64,000 nucleotides of DNA from JAFALK01 sp036500605. GTDB lineage: Bacteria; Pseudomonadota; Gammaproteobacteria; Burkholderiales; Burkholderiaceae_C. The notes beneath the pieces were generated by a model. It was not told the DNA's origin. It made no database searches and saw only the letters and a list, made by a program, of their open reading frames with translations. This document shows, one piece after another, positions 45,406 to 54,067 of the stretch (within the stretch, counting starts at the first letter, position 1; each line of letters opens with the position of its first letter). Position numbers and translations under genes: made by a program. The DNA lies in assembly GCA_036500605.1 (NCBI GenBank), contig DASYBU010000056.1, positions 89,334 through 153,333 of the forward strand, in the 5' to 3' direction.

Positions 45406-45947
45406 GGCGTCGCGTCTTCTTCTTGATGGAGCCAATGCCAGGGCTCGTAGATGTAGCCGGCTGAATTGCCGCGCGGGAAGGACAGGGTGAAGCCGAAGCC
45501 GCCGGCGTTGCGGGTCAGCCATTCAAAGGCGGCCGTGCGCTCGAAGTCTTCGCCAAGGCCCGGGTTGTCGGGCGTGTCGATGTCGATCGCGCGGCCCGTG
45601 TGATGCTCGCTGTAGCCGGGGCAGGCGCTCGACTGCAGCACTTCAACAATCGTCCTGCCCTGCTCCATCGCGCGCTCGATCAACATCACCTGGTAGTCGA
45701 CGCTGCGATAGGCCGAGACCATCTGCAGGATCACGCCTTCATCAGCCGCCGCATCGCGCATTTGGCGCCACGCTACAGCTGCGGTGGGCGTGAGGCTGTA
45801 CTCACGCCCGTCGGGATCGCGCTGCACGACTTCGAGCGCGGCAGCCTCGTGGCAAAGGGTCAGGGTGCGGCTGGCAAGCATGTCCGGCGTGATGCCCAAC
45901 TGGGCCTGGGCGAGCGCAATGCGCTGCAGATAGTCGTTGGAACTCAC
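45402..45947 (-). CDS. M15-family D-Ala-D-Ala carboxypeptidase (VanY-like)
   Basis: A 181-residue M15B peptidase. Zinc ligands can be read in SEHHTGRAIDID (His and Asp) and in the C-terminal EPWHWLH, with QMVSAYRSVDYQ as the family's substrate-side strand. These enzymes cleave the terminal D-Ala of peptidoglycan stem peptides. No signal peptide is visible with the GTG start at 45947, which begins 7 bases after the preceding stop, and no other start gives one; export is therefore unclear. Coupled by a 4-base overlap to the DUF885 gene. Confidence 0.85.
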   Translation of the reverse strand: MSSNDYLQRIALAQAQLGITPDMLASRTLTLCHEAAALEVVQRDPDGREYSLTPTAAVAWRQMRDAAADEGVILQMVSAYRSVDYQVMLIERAMEQGRTIVEVLQSSACPGYSEHHTGRAIDIDTPDNPGLGEDFERTAAFEWLTRNAGGFGFTLSFPRGNSAGYIYEPWHWLHQEEDATP

Positions 45948-45954
45948 GTTGTCT

Positions 45955-47613
45955 TTATTGGTTTTCTCGGACCTCGGGCAGCCCGTATTCGAAATCATAA
46001 AAATGCTTGCCGCCTTCGATGCGGATGTTCATGCGGCCCACCAGGCCTTGCAAGGCGCCGGTGCCGGAATCGGGCACGACCGTGACCGAAAGGCTGGGCG
46101 TGCCGCGATCCATCGTGCCGGTGTGCTGCAGCGCGAAGCTGCCCTCGCGGCCCTCGAGTTTGCCGGTCACGCGCTCCATCGCTACATAGCCGGCCGAGCC
46201 TTGCACAGCGCCCATCATCGCGAGCATCTGGCCCGCGCCGTTCGCTTCCAGCGCGCCGTGATAACGCTTGTCGAGCAGCATGCGGCCCGGTGCATCGGCC
46301 GCGCCGTCCTGGGCCTGCGGCGCCATCTTGACCTCGAATTCGCCGCTGATCTTCTGGTTCATGATCGTCCTTCCCGCCGGGATTGAGGTGTATAGCCCTT
46401 TTGTCATTTGCACCGGCTGCACATCGAGCCGCAGATTGAGAACCGTGCAATCGTCACCCCCCAGCGCGCCGGTGCACCAGCCCACGCTGCCCGGGCCTTT
46501 GTAGAGGCGGAACTCGAAACCGAGATCGGGCTGCGTGTCGCTGAACAGCGGGCGGCCCGCGAAGGCCAGGCCCTTGAACTCGCCGCGCGTGTCGTCGATC
46601 AGCAGGCCCATCGCGTCGGCGATCACACCATCGCCCAGCATGTTCGGATAGAACGCGTCGCGCCGGCTGGCCGGACGGTACTCGGGCGCCGCCGGGTCGA
46701 GCTTCGGTTCCACGCGCTTGATCTCTGAAGGCGTGGTCAGCCCGGTCTTGAAGTTATGCCGATCGCCGGGATCGAGCCAGCTCAGGCGCACATTGCTGAC
46801 GTTGAAGAGCGCTTGCTTCGGATCCGTCGCCGCTTCGCTCATGTCGACCAGCAGCACGCCACGCGCGCCGATCACTTCCATTTCGTCGCCCTGGATCACG
46901 GCCGCGCTGTTTTCCTCCACGCCCACGCCGAGCTTGTAGCCGAAGGTCAGCATGAAGGGCAGCATGCGACCGAGCCGGCCGCGCTTCAGAAAATGCTGAT
47001 CGACAAACAGGCCAGTTCTCACGAAGCCCAGGCCCAGCGAGACCTCGCGCCCGTCGCGCAGCCGGCCGCCTTTCATCACCAGCAAGGGATCGGGCGCATC
47101 GCGGAACATCGCGGCACTCATGATGGCCGCGCCCGCGCTGCTCCCGGCCACCACGCCGCCGCGGCGGTAGACCTCCCAGATCGCCTGCAGCATCGCGGTC
47201 GGTTTGCCGCCCGGTTGCAAAGTCTCGACGATGGCCGATTGCGCGCCGCCCGAGAAGTACACGCCTTGTGAGTTGCGCACCTTCTCGATCAGCGCCGGAT
47301 TGTTGAGTTGCGCCTGCAAGTCCAAGCCCGGCCAACGCGGCGCCACGGGAATCGCTTCGGCCTGCGCGCCATGCCGGTTCAAGGCATTGACGATCTGCTC
47401 GGCGCTGTACTCCGGGTTGGCCGAGGCCGTGGCCAGCACGGCGATCCGCGCGCCCTTCCCGCCCGCGGCATCGACCACGCGTTGCCAGACCGCATGGTTC
47501 TCATAACGCAACGCCCCACCGATCACGATGGCCGTGCCCTTGATCGGCTCCTCGGCCCTGACCGACGCGGCCAGCAGCAGCCCGATCAACAGGCCAAAGA
47601 CAAGCCCGCGCAT
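45955..47613 (-). CDS. S51 (cyanophycinase-like) peptidase fused to DUF3224
   Basis: A 552-residue exported protein. The signal peptide is MRGLVFGLLIGLLLAASVRA. Residues about 25-330 are a cyanophycinase/peptidase E-like S51 domain with nucleophile S159 in GSSAGAA. Residues 418-552 form a complete DUF3224 domain, including GYVAMERVTGKLEGREGSFALQHTGTM and VVPDSGTGALQGLVG. DUF3224 proteins normally stand alone. Residue 418 is a Met preceded by a GGGAAGGA site, so the DUF3224 domain could also be made alone from 46362. No stop separates the two halves. The start at 47613 overlaps the SDR stop (TGATG). Confidence 0.85.
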   Translation of the reverse strand: MRGLVFGLLIGLLLAASVRAEEPIKGTAIVIGGALRYENHAVWQRVVDAAGGKGARIAVLATASANPEYSAEQIVNALNRHGAQAEAIPVAPRWPGLDLQAQLNNPALIEKVRNSQGVYFSGGAQSAIVETLQPGGKPTAMLQAIWEVYRRGGVVAGSSAGAAIMSAAMFRDAPDPLLVMKGGRLRDGREVSLGLGFVRTGLFVDQHFLKRGRLGRMLPFMLTFGYKLGVGVEENSAAVIQGDEMEVIGARGVLLVDMSEAATDPKQALFNVSNVRLSWLDPGDRHNFKTGLTTPSEIKRVEPKLDPAAPEYRPASRRDAFYPNMLGDGVIADAMGLLIDDTRGEFKGLAFAGRPLFSDTQPDLGFEFRLYKGPGSVGWCTGALGGDDCTVLNLRLDVQPVQMTKGLYTSIPAGRTIMNQKISGEFEVKMAPQAQDGAADAPGRMLLDKRYHGALEANGAGQMLAMMGAVQGSAGYVAMERVTGKLEGREGSFALQHTGTMDRGTPSLSVTVVPDSGTGALQGLVGRMNIRIEGGKHFYDFEYGLPEVRENQ

Positions 47614-48395
47614 CAGATCCCGAAACCGTCGTCGGCCTGCAAGACGGCGCCATTGATGAAATGGCTTTCCTTGGCGCACAGCATCAGCAGCGCCGTGTCC
47701 AGATCCTGCGGTTGCCCGATGCGCTTGCGCGGCAGCATGTCCACCAGCTTGCGGCCGGCCTCGGTCTGCCAATGGTGATGGTTGATCTCGGTGTCGATAT
47801 AACCGGGGCAGATGGCGTTGACGTTGATGCCATAGCGGCCCCATTCGAGCGCCATCGCGCGCGTCATGTGAATCACGGCTGCCTTGCTCATTGCATAGAC
47901 GCCGATCTGGCCCAGCGGGCGCAGGCCCGCCATCGACGCGATGTTCACTATGCGCCCGCCCGTGAAGGTGCCCGGGGCCGAACCGCGTGCGCGCGCCAAC
48001 ATGCGCTTGCCCACCTCTTGCGCGACGAAGAAAGCCCCGCGCACATTGGTGTCCATCACGAAATCGAAATCGTCCTGCGTCACGTCGGTGAGCTTTTGCG
48101 TGGTGCTCACGCCGGAGTTGTTGATCAGGATGTCGAGCGCGCCGGTTTCGGTCTCGGCATGCGCCACGGCCGCCTTGATCGCATCGATGTCGGTCACGTC
48201 CATCGTCACCACATGCGCGCTGCCGCCGTGGGCCTCGATCTCGTTGCGCAGCGTCTTGAGCCGCTCGACGCGGCGACCCGCCAGCACGACGCAGGCACCC
48301 GCCTGCGCCAGGGTCCGCGCGAATTGTTCGCCAAGCCCGCTTGAGGCGCCGGTCACCAGGGCCACGCGGCCCGCGAGGTCGATCACATAACTCAT
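47613..48395 (-). CDS. Short-chain dehydrogenase/reductase
   Basis: A 260-residue classical SDR. The cofactor turn is TGASSGLGEQ (about 15-24), NNSG follows near 93, and the catalytic Tyr-Lys pair is YAMSK, with the active Ser in NIASMAG. The start at 48395 gives MSYVIDLAGRVALVTG. A substrate is not evident; homologues are often annotated as 3-oxoacyl reductases or glucose/ribitol dehydrogenases. First gene of a four-gene coupled operon with S51-DUF3224, M15 and DUF885 peptidases; divergent from the TAXI binding-protein gene with 137 bases between. Confidence 0.9.
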   Translation of the reverse strand: MSYVIDLAGRVALVTGASSGLGEQFARTLAQAGACVVLAGRRVERLKTLRNEIEAHGGSAHVVTMDVTDIDAIKAAVAHAETETGALDILINNSGVSTTQKLTDVTQDDFDFVMDTNVRGAFFVAQEVGKRMLARARGSAPGTFTGGRIVNIASMAGLRPLGQIGVYAMSKAAVIHMTRAMALEWGRYGINVNAICPGYIDTEINHHHWQTEAGRKLVDMLPRKRIGQPQDLDTALLMLCAKESHFINGAVLQADDGFGI

Positions 48396-48532
48396 GGCTG
48401 ACACTCCTCTCGTGATCACGATAGCACGTGAGCAGGTCCGCATCGTGGATTTCCCGCAGCGCGATTTCGCGATCACGCTCTAGAGTCGGAGGCCAGCCCG
48501 CAGAGGCTCTTCAAATCACGAAGGAGACAACC

Positions 48533-49498
48533 ATGATGCGTTCCCTTGACCGCCGTGCACTGCTGAAAGCCACCGCCGCCAGCAGCGCGCTCGCCTGTCT
48601 GCCCAGTTGGGCCGAGCAGAAGTTCATCAACATCCTGACCGGTGGCCAGAGCGGCGTGTACTACCCGCTGGGGGTCGCCATCTCGCAATTGGTGACCAAG
48701 GCTGTGCCTGATGCCCGCGTCACCGTTCAGGCCACCAAGGCCTCGGCCGAAAATCTCAACCTCCTGCAGGCCGGACGCGGCGAGCTGGCTTTTTCGCTGG
48801 CTGACTCACTCTCCGATGCCTGGAAGGGCGACAAGGAAGCAGGCTTTTCCGCGCCGCTGAACAAGCTGCGCGCGGTGGCCGGCATCTATGCCAACTACAT
48901 CCAGATCGTGGCCAGTGCCGACTCGGGCATCCACAGCATGGCGGACCTCAAAGGCAAGCGCATCTCGGTGGGCGCTCCGAAGTCAGGCACCGAACTCAAC
49001 GCGCGCGCGCTGCTCAAGGCGGCCGGCCTGAGCTATGCCGATTTCGCCAAGGTCGAATACCTCGCATTCGGCGAGTCCGTCGAGCTCATGAAGAACCGCC
49101 AGCTCGACATCACCTTGCAGTCGGCGGGCCTGGGCGTGGCGGCCATTCGTGACCTCGCCACCTCGGTGGCGATCCACATCGTGCCGATCCCGGCCGATGT
49201 GGTGGCGAAGGTCGGCGATTCGGCCTATCAGGCCGCGATCGTCCCGGCCAACACCTACCCCGGCCAGACCACCGACGTGCCCACCGCTGCAGTCAAGAAT
49301 TTCCTCGTCACCCGCGAAGGCGTTGCCGACGATGCGGTCTACGCCATGACCAAGGCCATCTTTGACGGGCTGGACACGCTGGTGGCCGCGCACAGCGCTG
49401 CCAAGGGCATCAAGCGCGACGCTGCGACCAGCGGCACGCCCGTGCCCTTCCATCCCGGCGCACAGCGCTACTACCGAGAGATCGGCTTGATGAAATGA
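48533..49498 (+). CDS. TAXI-type TRAP transporter substrate-binding protein
   Basis: A 321-residue TAXI (TRAP-associated extracytoplasmic immunogenic) protein. The signal peptide MMRSLDRRALLKATAASSALACLPSWA has a Tat-like RR pair. INILTGGQSGVYYPLGVAIS and LNLLQAGRGELAFSLADSLSDAWKG are the family's N-terminal patterns. GGAG lies about 8 bases upstream of the ATG at 48533. The stop overlaps the permease start (ATGA). It binds a small solute such as an organic acid; the ligand is unknown. Its codons have the Burkholderiales-like bias of the rest of the left part. Confidence 0.93.
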   Translation: MMRSLDRRALLKATAASSALACLPSWAEQKFINILTGGQSGVYYPLGVAISQLVTKAVPDARVTVQATKASAENLNLLQAGRGELAFSLADSLSDAWKGDKEAGFSAPLNKLRAVAGIYANYIQIVASADSGIHSMADLKGKRISVGAPKSGTELNARALLKAAGLSYADFAKVEYLAFGESVELMKNRQLDITLQSAGLGVAAIRDLATSVAIHIVPIPADVVAKVGDSAYQAAIVPANTYPGQTTDVPTAAVKNFLVTREGVADDAVYAMTKAIFDGLDTLVAAHSAAKGIKRDAATSGTPVPFHPGAQRYYREIGLMK

Positions 49499-51525
49499 GC
49501 GAGCTCGAGGCCCACAGCGAGCCGGCGCTCAACCGTGCGCAGTTCGCGATTGCCATCGCCTTCTCGGTTTTCCAGATCGTCACCGCCGCGTTCAGTCCGC
49601 TCTCCAGCATCGTGGTGCGGACGGTGCACGTGGGTTTCCTGCTGCTGCTGATCTTTTCGCTCAAGCCACCAGCCGGCCGCGCCTGGATCGGCTGGTTGAT
49701 CGGCGCGGTGGGATTTGGCGCGGGCCTCTACCACTGGTTCTACGAAGGCGATCTGGTGCAACGTGCCGGCGACATGACGCGCAGCGACATGGTCGTCGGC
49801 ATCGTCAGCGTGACCCTGGTCTTCGAGGCCGCACGGCGCCAGATCGGCCTGGCCTTGCCGCTGATCTGCCTGGCCTTCCTGTCCTACGCGCTGTTCGGGC
49901 AGGACCTGCCGGGTGAGTTGGCGCACCGCGGCTTCGGGCTCGACCAGATCGTCTCGCAGCTCGCTTTCGGCACCGAGGGCATCTACGGCACGCCGACCTA
50001 TGTGTCGTCGAGCTACATCTTCCTCTTCATCCTGTTCGGCGCCTTCCTGGAACAGGCGGGCATGATCTCGCTGTTCACCGATTTCGCGCTGGGCCTGTTC
50101 GGCCACGCCAAGGGCGGACCGGCCAAGGTGGCGGTGATCTCTTCGGCCCTGATGGGCACCATCAACGGCTCCGGCGTGGCCAACGTCGTGACGGTGGGCC
50201 AGTTCACGATCCCGCTGATGAAGCGTTTCGGCTACGGCAGCGCCTTCGCGGGCGGCGTGGAAGCCACGTCGAGCATGGGCGGCCAGATCATGCCGCCGGT
50301 GATGGGCGCCGTGGCCTTCATCATGGCTGAGACGCTGGGTATCCAGTACCGCGAAGTGGTCATGGCGGCCATCATCCCGGCGGTGCTCTATTTCGCTTCC
50401 GCCTTCTGGATGGTGCATCTGGAAGCCGGCCGCGCCGGACTGATGGGCCTGCCCCGCTCGCAATTGCCGTCGCCTATGCTGGCGCTGAAGGAGCGCTGGT
50501 ATCTGCTCCTGCCGCTGGCGGCGCTCGTCTATCTGTTGTTTTCCGGGTACACGCCGCTCTATGCCGGCACCATCGGTTTCGCCATGACGGCATTGCTTAT
50601 CCTTGGCGGCTCGGTGGCGCTTGGCCTGCCGAACCAGGCGCTGCGGATAATATTCTGGATTTTGCTCGGGCTTCTGGCGGCAAGCTTCTTCAAGCTCGGT
50701 ATCGGCGTTGTTCTGGCCGCCGCCGCCGGGCTTGTTGTCGTCAACCTGTTCATCAAGGGTGGCATGGAGACCCTGGCCGCCTGCCGCGATTCACTGGCCG
50801 AAGGCGCCAAGACGGCGCTGCCCGTGGGCATCGCCTGCGGCATCGTCGGCATCATCGTCGGCACCATGACGCTGACCGGTATCGCCAACACATTCGGAGA
50901 CTACATCGTCTCCATCGGCAAGAGCAGCCTGATCCTCTCGCTGATCCTGACCATGATCACCTGCCTCATCCTCGGCATGGGCATTCCCACCATCCCCAAC
51001 TACATCATCACCTCGACCATCGCCGGGCCGGCGCTGCTGGCGCTCGGCATTCCGCTGCTGGTCAGCCACATGTTCGTATTCTATTTCGGCATCATGGCCG
51101 ACCTGACGCCGCCGGTGGCGCTGGCCTGCTTTGCTGCCGCGCCAATCGCCCGGGAAAGCGGCCTGAAGATATCCATCGAGGCGATCAAGGTCGCCGCTGC
51201 CGGCTTCGTCATCCCTTTTATGGCGGTTTATACGCCGGCGCTGATGTTGCAACCCGGCGGTGCTCTCGCCTCATCGATCGGCTTCTATCCGGCAGTCGTC
51301 TATGTCGTCTTCAAGACCGCGCTAGCCATCGTCTTGTGGGGTGCTGCGGTCGTCGGTTTCCTCAAGACCAGGCTCGTCTGGTGGGAGCGCGTGCTGGCGA
51401 CGGCCGCAGCCTTTTCGCTGGTCGCTGCAATCCCGATATCGGATCAGTTTGGCTTCGTGCTGGCCTTTATCTTCTTCGGCCAGCATCTGTACCGCCACCG
51501 GCAGCCGCAGGCGGCAGCGCGGTGA
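49495..51525 (+). CDS. TRAP transporter fused 4TM/12TM permease (chimeric composition)
   Basis: A 676-residue permease of the TAXI-TRAP class, with the small (DctQ-like) and large (DctM-like) subunits fused. The DctM part includes LMGTINGSGVANVVTVGQFTIPLMKRFGYG and the second-half match MGIPTIPNYIITSTIAGPALLALG. Solute is unknown. The reading frame is open throughout, but from about 50.6 kb (residue 365 onward) codon use changes: five CTT codons and two ATA in 150 bases, none seen in the preceding 1 kb. See the finding on the junction. Confidence 0.9.
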   Translation: MSELEAHSEPALNRAQFAIAIAFSVFQIVTAAFSPLSSIVVRTVHVGFLLLLIFSLKPPAGRAWIGWLIGAVGFGAGLYHWFYEGDLVQRAGDMTRSDMVVGIVSVTLVFEAARRQIGLALPLICLAFLSYALFGQDLPGELAHRGFGLDQIVSQLAFGTEGIYGTPTYVSSSYIFLFILFGAFLEQAGMISLFTDFALGLFGHAKGGPAKVAVISSALMGTINGSGVANVVTVGQFTIPLMKRFGYGSAFAGGVEATSSMGGQIMPPVMGAVAFIMAETLGIQYREVVMAAIIPAVLYFASAFWMVHLEAGRAGLMGLPRSQLPSPMLALKERWYLLLPLAALVYLLFSGYTPLYAGTIGFAMTALLILGGSVALGLPNQALRIIFWILLGLLAASFFKLGIGVVLAAAAGLVVVNLFIKGGMETLAACRDSLAEGAKTALPVGIACGIVGIIVGTMTLTGIANTFGDYIVSIGKSSLILSLILTMITCLILGMGIPTIPNYIITSTIAGPALLALGIPLLVSHMFVFYFGIMADLTPPVALACFAAAPIARESGLKISIEAIKVAAAGFVIPFMAVYTPALMLQPGGALASSIGFYPAVVYVVFKTALAIVLWGAAVVGFLKTRLVWWERVLATAAAFSLVAAIPISDQFGFVLAFIFFGQHLYRHRQPQAAAR

Positions 51526-51899
51526 GCCTTTGCGTCGTCGCCGCCGGCAAAACCACGGTAATGGCCGTCGCTGCTTTCACACTGTCGTGGACGCATTCCG
51601 TGGAGAAAACCCGCTGGCAGGAAAGCTGGCAGCTCACACCGGCCGGCATGCAGGTCGTGGAGGCGCGCGTACAGGGCTCCGGTGCCGGAATGGACCCGCC
51701 GGAAGGTTCCGTATTCCAGGATGGGTGGTGGATTTATAAGCCGGGGATCGCGCCGCAGCCGAGCCTCGTGCTGGCCGCGTCAGGGGCGACGGTCGGTGGG
51801 TGGCTGATCTGTGGCGGTGACACCTGCGCCACGTTCGGGCAGGTTGCCGGAGACCCCATCATGCTGCGCCCATGCCATTCGAACAGCACCCATAAATGA
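51522..51899 (+). CDS. DUF1850 protein linked to TRAP transporters
   Basis: A 125-residue protein of the DUF1850 family. The core SWTHSVEKTRWQESWQLTPAGMQVVEARVQGSGAGMDPPEG is the family pattern (WxHSVEKxxWxE), and two Cys occur near the end (ICGGDTCATF). These small genes follow TAXI-TRAP fused permeases and are probably involved in their function. The GTG start overlaps the permease TGA (GTGA). It is convergent with the ABC transporter, with a terminator after it. Confidence 0.88.
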   Translation: MSLCVVAAGKTTVMAVAAFTLSWTHSVEKTRWQESWQLTPAGMQVVEARVQGSGAGMDPPEGSVFQDGWWIYKPGIAPQPSLVLAASGATVGGWLICGGDTCATFGQVAGDPIMLRPCHSNSTHK

Positions 51900-51986
51900 A
51901 CGCCTTCGCTGCATGCTTTTTGCGGCCTGACAATTGCACTTAATAGAAACGAAGCGCTCCATTGTAATTCCGCCTCTATGCCAATT

Positions 51987-52015
51987 GTTGCGGCGGACAG
52001 CCGCAACGGGCTTTT
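51987..52015 (+). terminator. Terminator after the TRAP operon
   Basis: GTTGCGGC (51987-51994) pairs with GCCGCAAC (52000-52007) around a 5-base loop, then GGG and a short CTTTT run. It lies 88 bases past the DUF1850 stop and before the convergent ABC gene. Confidence 0.75.
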
Positions 52016-52033
52016 CTGTGCCGGAAGACCGGA

Positions 52034-54067
52034 TCATGCAATCGACGCCGGAACGGTCAGTGGGAATTTTATGTCGCCTTGCCGTGGCATCAAGTCCTCT
52101 ACCGGGAGATGGCAGCGCAGGGAGTGGCCGGGTTCGATTTCGACGAGACGTGGTTCCTGCTCGTCGCAAATCGGCCCGATGCGGCGTGGACAGCGTGTGT
52201 GGAACACGCAACCGCCGGGTGGATTGCTGGCGCTGGGAACCTCTCCTTCAAGGCGCACCCGCCCGGCGGGCCGGCCGTCGAGCTTCGGAACCGCCGACAG
52301 CAACGCCTCGGTATAGGGATGGTGCGGTCCTTCGAAAACACGCTCGGCCGGTCCCAATTCCAGGACGCGTCCCAGATAGAGCACCGCGATCTTGTCGGAG
52401 AGATAGCGGATGACGCCCAGATCATGCGAGATCAGGAGATAGCTGACCTGACGCTCAGCCTGCAAATCGGCGAGCAGGTTCAAAATCGCCGCTTGCACCG
52501 AAACGTCGAGCGCGGAGGTCGGTTCGTCGCAGACGACCAGGCGCGGCTCTCCGGCAAAGGCGCGGGCGATGGCGACGCGCTGTTTCAGTCCGCCGGAAAG
52601 CTGGCGCGGCTTTGCCGACAGGTAGCGTTCCGGAAGCCGGACCGACCGTATCAGGTCGAGTTGACGTTCGGCCAGCGCCGCGCCGCTCAGGCCGCCAAGG
52701 CGCTTCAGCGCCCGGCCGATGAGATAGCGGACAGAGTGCGAGCGGTTGAGCGCCGAATCCGGATTCTGGAAGACGATCTGCATCGCCTTGATCTCGTCGC
52801 CCGACCGCCCTTCCACGGTCGGCGGCAAAGGCTCGGCGTCAAGCCGTATCGACCCGGTGGAATCCGGAGGCAGGAGGCCGAGCAGCAGCCGCGCGAACGT
52901 CGTCTTGCCGCTGCCGGATTCACCGACAAGGCCGACGGTCTCGCCGGCTTCCACCGTCAGCGAAACGTCCGACACCGCGCGTAGCGCGTGGGCGCCGGTG
53001 GAAAAGGTCTTGTCGAGGTTTTTTACTTCGAGAATTGGCCCGGCCGGCCTGCGGGCAACGGTGGGCTTTGCCTCGGCGGGCGTCTGTCGCGGCAAAGTCG
53101 GCGCCAGTTCGTGATAGTGGCAGCGCGAAAGGCGGCCGCCCAGATCGTGCAATGGCGGCATTTCGCGCCGGCATCGCTCATCAGCCAACGCGCAGCGGTC
53201 GGCGAACAGGCAACCCGACATCACCGTCTGCGGCGTCGGCAGCGTGCCGGGTATGGTGTCGAGCCGGCTCTGGTCCTTGCGCTGGCCGGCGCGCGGCAGG
53301 CAACGCAGAAGCGCCACTGTATAGGGATGGCGTGGACTGTCGAACAGCGTCTCGGTCGGGCCTTCCTCGACCAGCATGCCCGCATAGAGCACGCCAACCC
53401 GGTCGCACATCTTCGAGACCACCGCGAGATTATGGCTGATGAACAGGATCGAGGTGGAGAATTCCCGCCGCAGATCGCCTATCAGGTCCAGCACCTCGGC
53501 CTCAACGGTCGCATCCAGCCCGGTCGTCGGTTCGTCAAGCACCAGCAAGGCGGGATTTTTGGCAAGCGCCATCGCGATGGCCACGCGCTGCTGCATGCCG
53601 CCGGAAAGCTGGTGGGGGAAACGTTGCGCGACCTGTTCCGGGTCCGATATCCTGACGCGCGCCAGCATGGCGATCGACCGCTCCCTCGCCAATCGCGGCG
53701 AAGCGCCGTTCATCCCGTATATTTCGGCGATCTGGCGTCCGATCCGCAATGTCGGGTTCAGCGCCTTTCCCGGCTCCTGGTAAACCATGGAAACCTTTTC
53801 GGCGCGCAATCGACGCAGGCCTTCCCTGTCGAGGCTGTTTACATCGGTGCCGCCGATCTCGATCCTTCCGGCATTCATGCTGCCGGCGCGCGGCAGATAG
53901 CGAACGGTTGCCAGCGCCATCGTCGATTTGCCGCATCCCGATTCGCCGACGAGGCCATAGGCTTCGCCGCGGCCGATGCGAAAACTGACGCCATGCAGCA
54001 CGGCGCGATCGAGCCCGCCCGAGCGATAAGTCACGCCGACATTTTGCACCGACAGCGCGTCAGTCAT
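52034..54067 (-). CDS. Peptide ABC transporter, fused double ATPase (DppD-DppF type)
   Basis: A 677-residue protein with two complete ABC ATPases in tandem, each followed by the oligopeptide-transporter C-terminal extension. First Walker A is GLVGESGCGKST, signature LSGGMQQRVAIAMAL, Walker B LLVLDEPTTGLD. Second Walker A is GLVGESGSGKTTFARLL, signature LSGGLKQRVAIARAF, Walker B LVVCDEPTSALD. Cysteine-rich CLFADRCALADERC and CVFHTRCPRRIGPIC follow each, as in DppD and DppF. The start at 54067 overlaps the upstream permease stop (ATGACTGA). Energises the binding protein-dependent uptake system. Confidence 0.94.
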   Translation of the reverse strand: MTDALSVQNVGVTYRSGGLDRAVLHGVSFRIGRGEAYGLVGESGCGKSTMALATVRYLPRAGSMNAGRIEIGGTDVNSLDREGLRRLRAEKVSMVYQEPGKALNPTLRIGRQIAEIYGMNGASPRLARERSIAMLARVRISDPEQVAQRFPHQLSGGMQQRVAIAMALAKNPALLVLDEPTTGLDATVEAEVLDLIGDLRREFSTSILFISHNLAVVSKMCDRVGVLYAGMLVEEGPTETLFDSPRHPYTVALLRCLPRAGQRKDQSRLDTIPGTLPTPQTVMSGCLFADRCALADERCRREMPPLHDLGGRLSRCHYHELAPTLPRQTPAEAKPTVARRPAGPILEVKNLDKTFSTGAHALRAVSDVSLTVEAGETVGLVGESGSGKTTFARLLLGLLPPDSTGSIRLDAEPLPPTVEGRSGDEIKAMQIVFQNPDSALNRSHSVRYLIGRALKRLGGLSGAALAERQLDLIRSVRLPERYLSAKPRQLSGGLKQRVAIARAFAGEPRLVVCDEPTSALDVSVQAAILNLLADLQAERQVSYLLISHDLGVIRYLSDKIAVLYLGRVLELGPAERVFEGPHHPYTEALLSAVPKLDGRPAGRVRLEGEVPSASNPPGGCVFHTRCPRRIGPICDEQEPRLVEIEPGHSLRCHLPVEDLMPRQGDIKFPLTVPASIA

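Noticed and set aside
50430..52034. Transposon or phage insertion explaining the change of composition
   Set aside because: No transposase, terminal repeats, target duplication or phage genes are seen at either side; the reading frame runs through unbroken.
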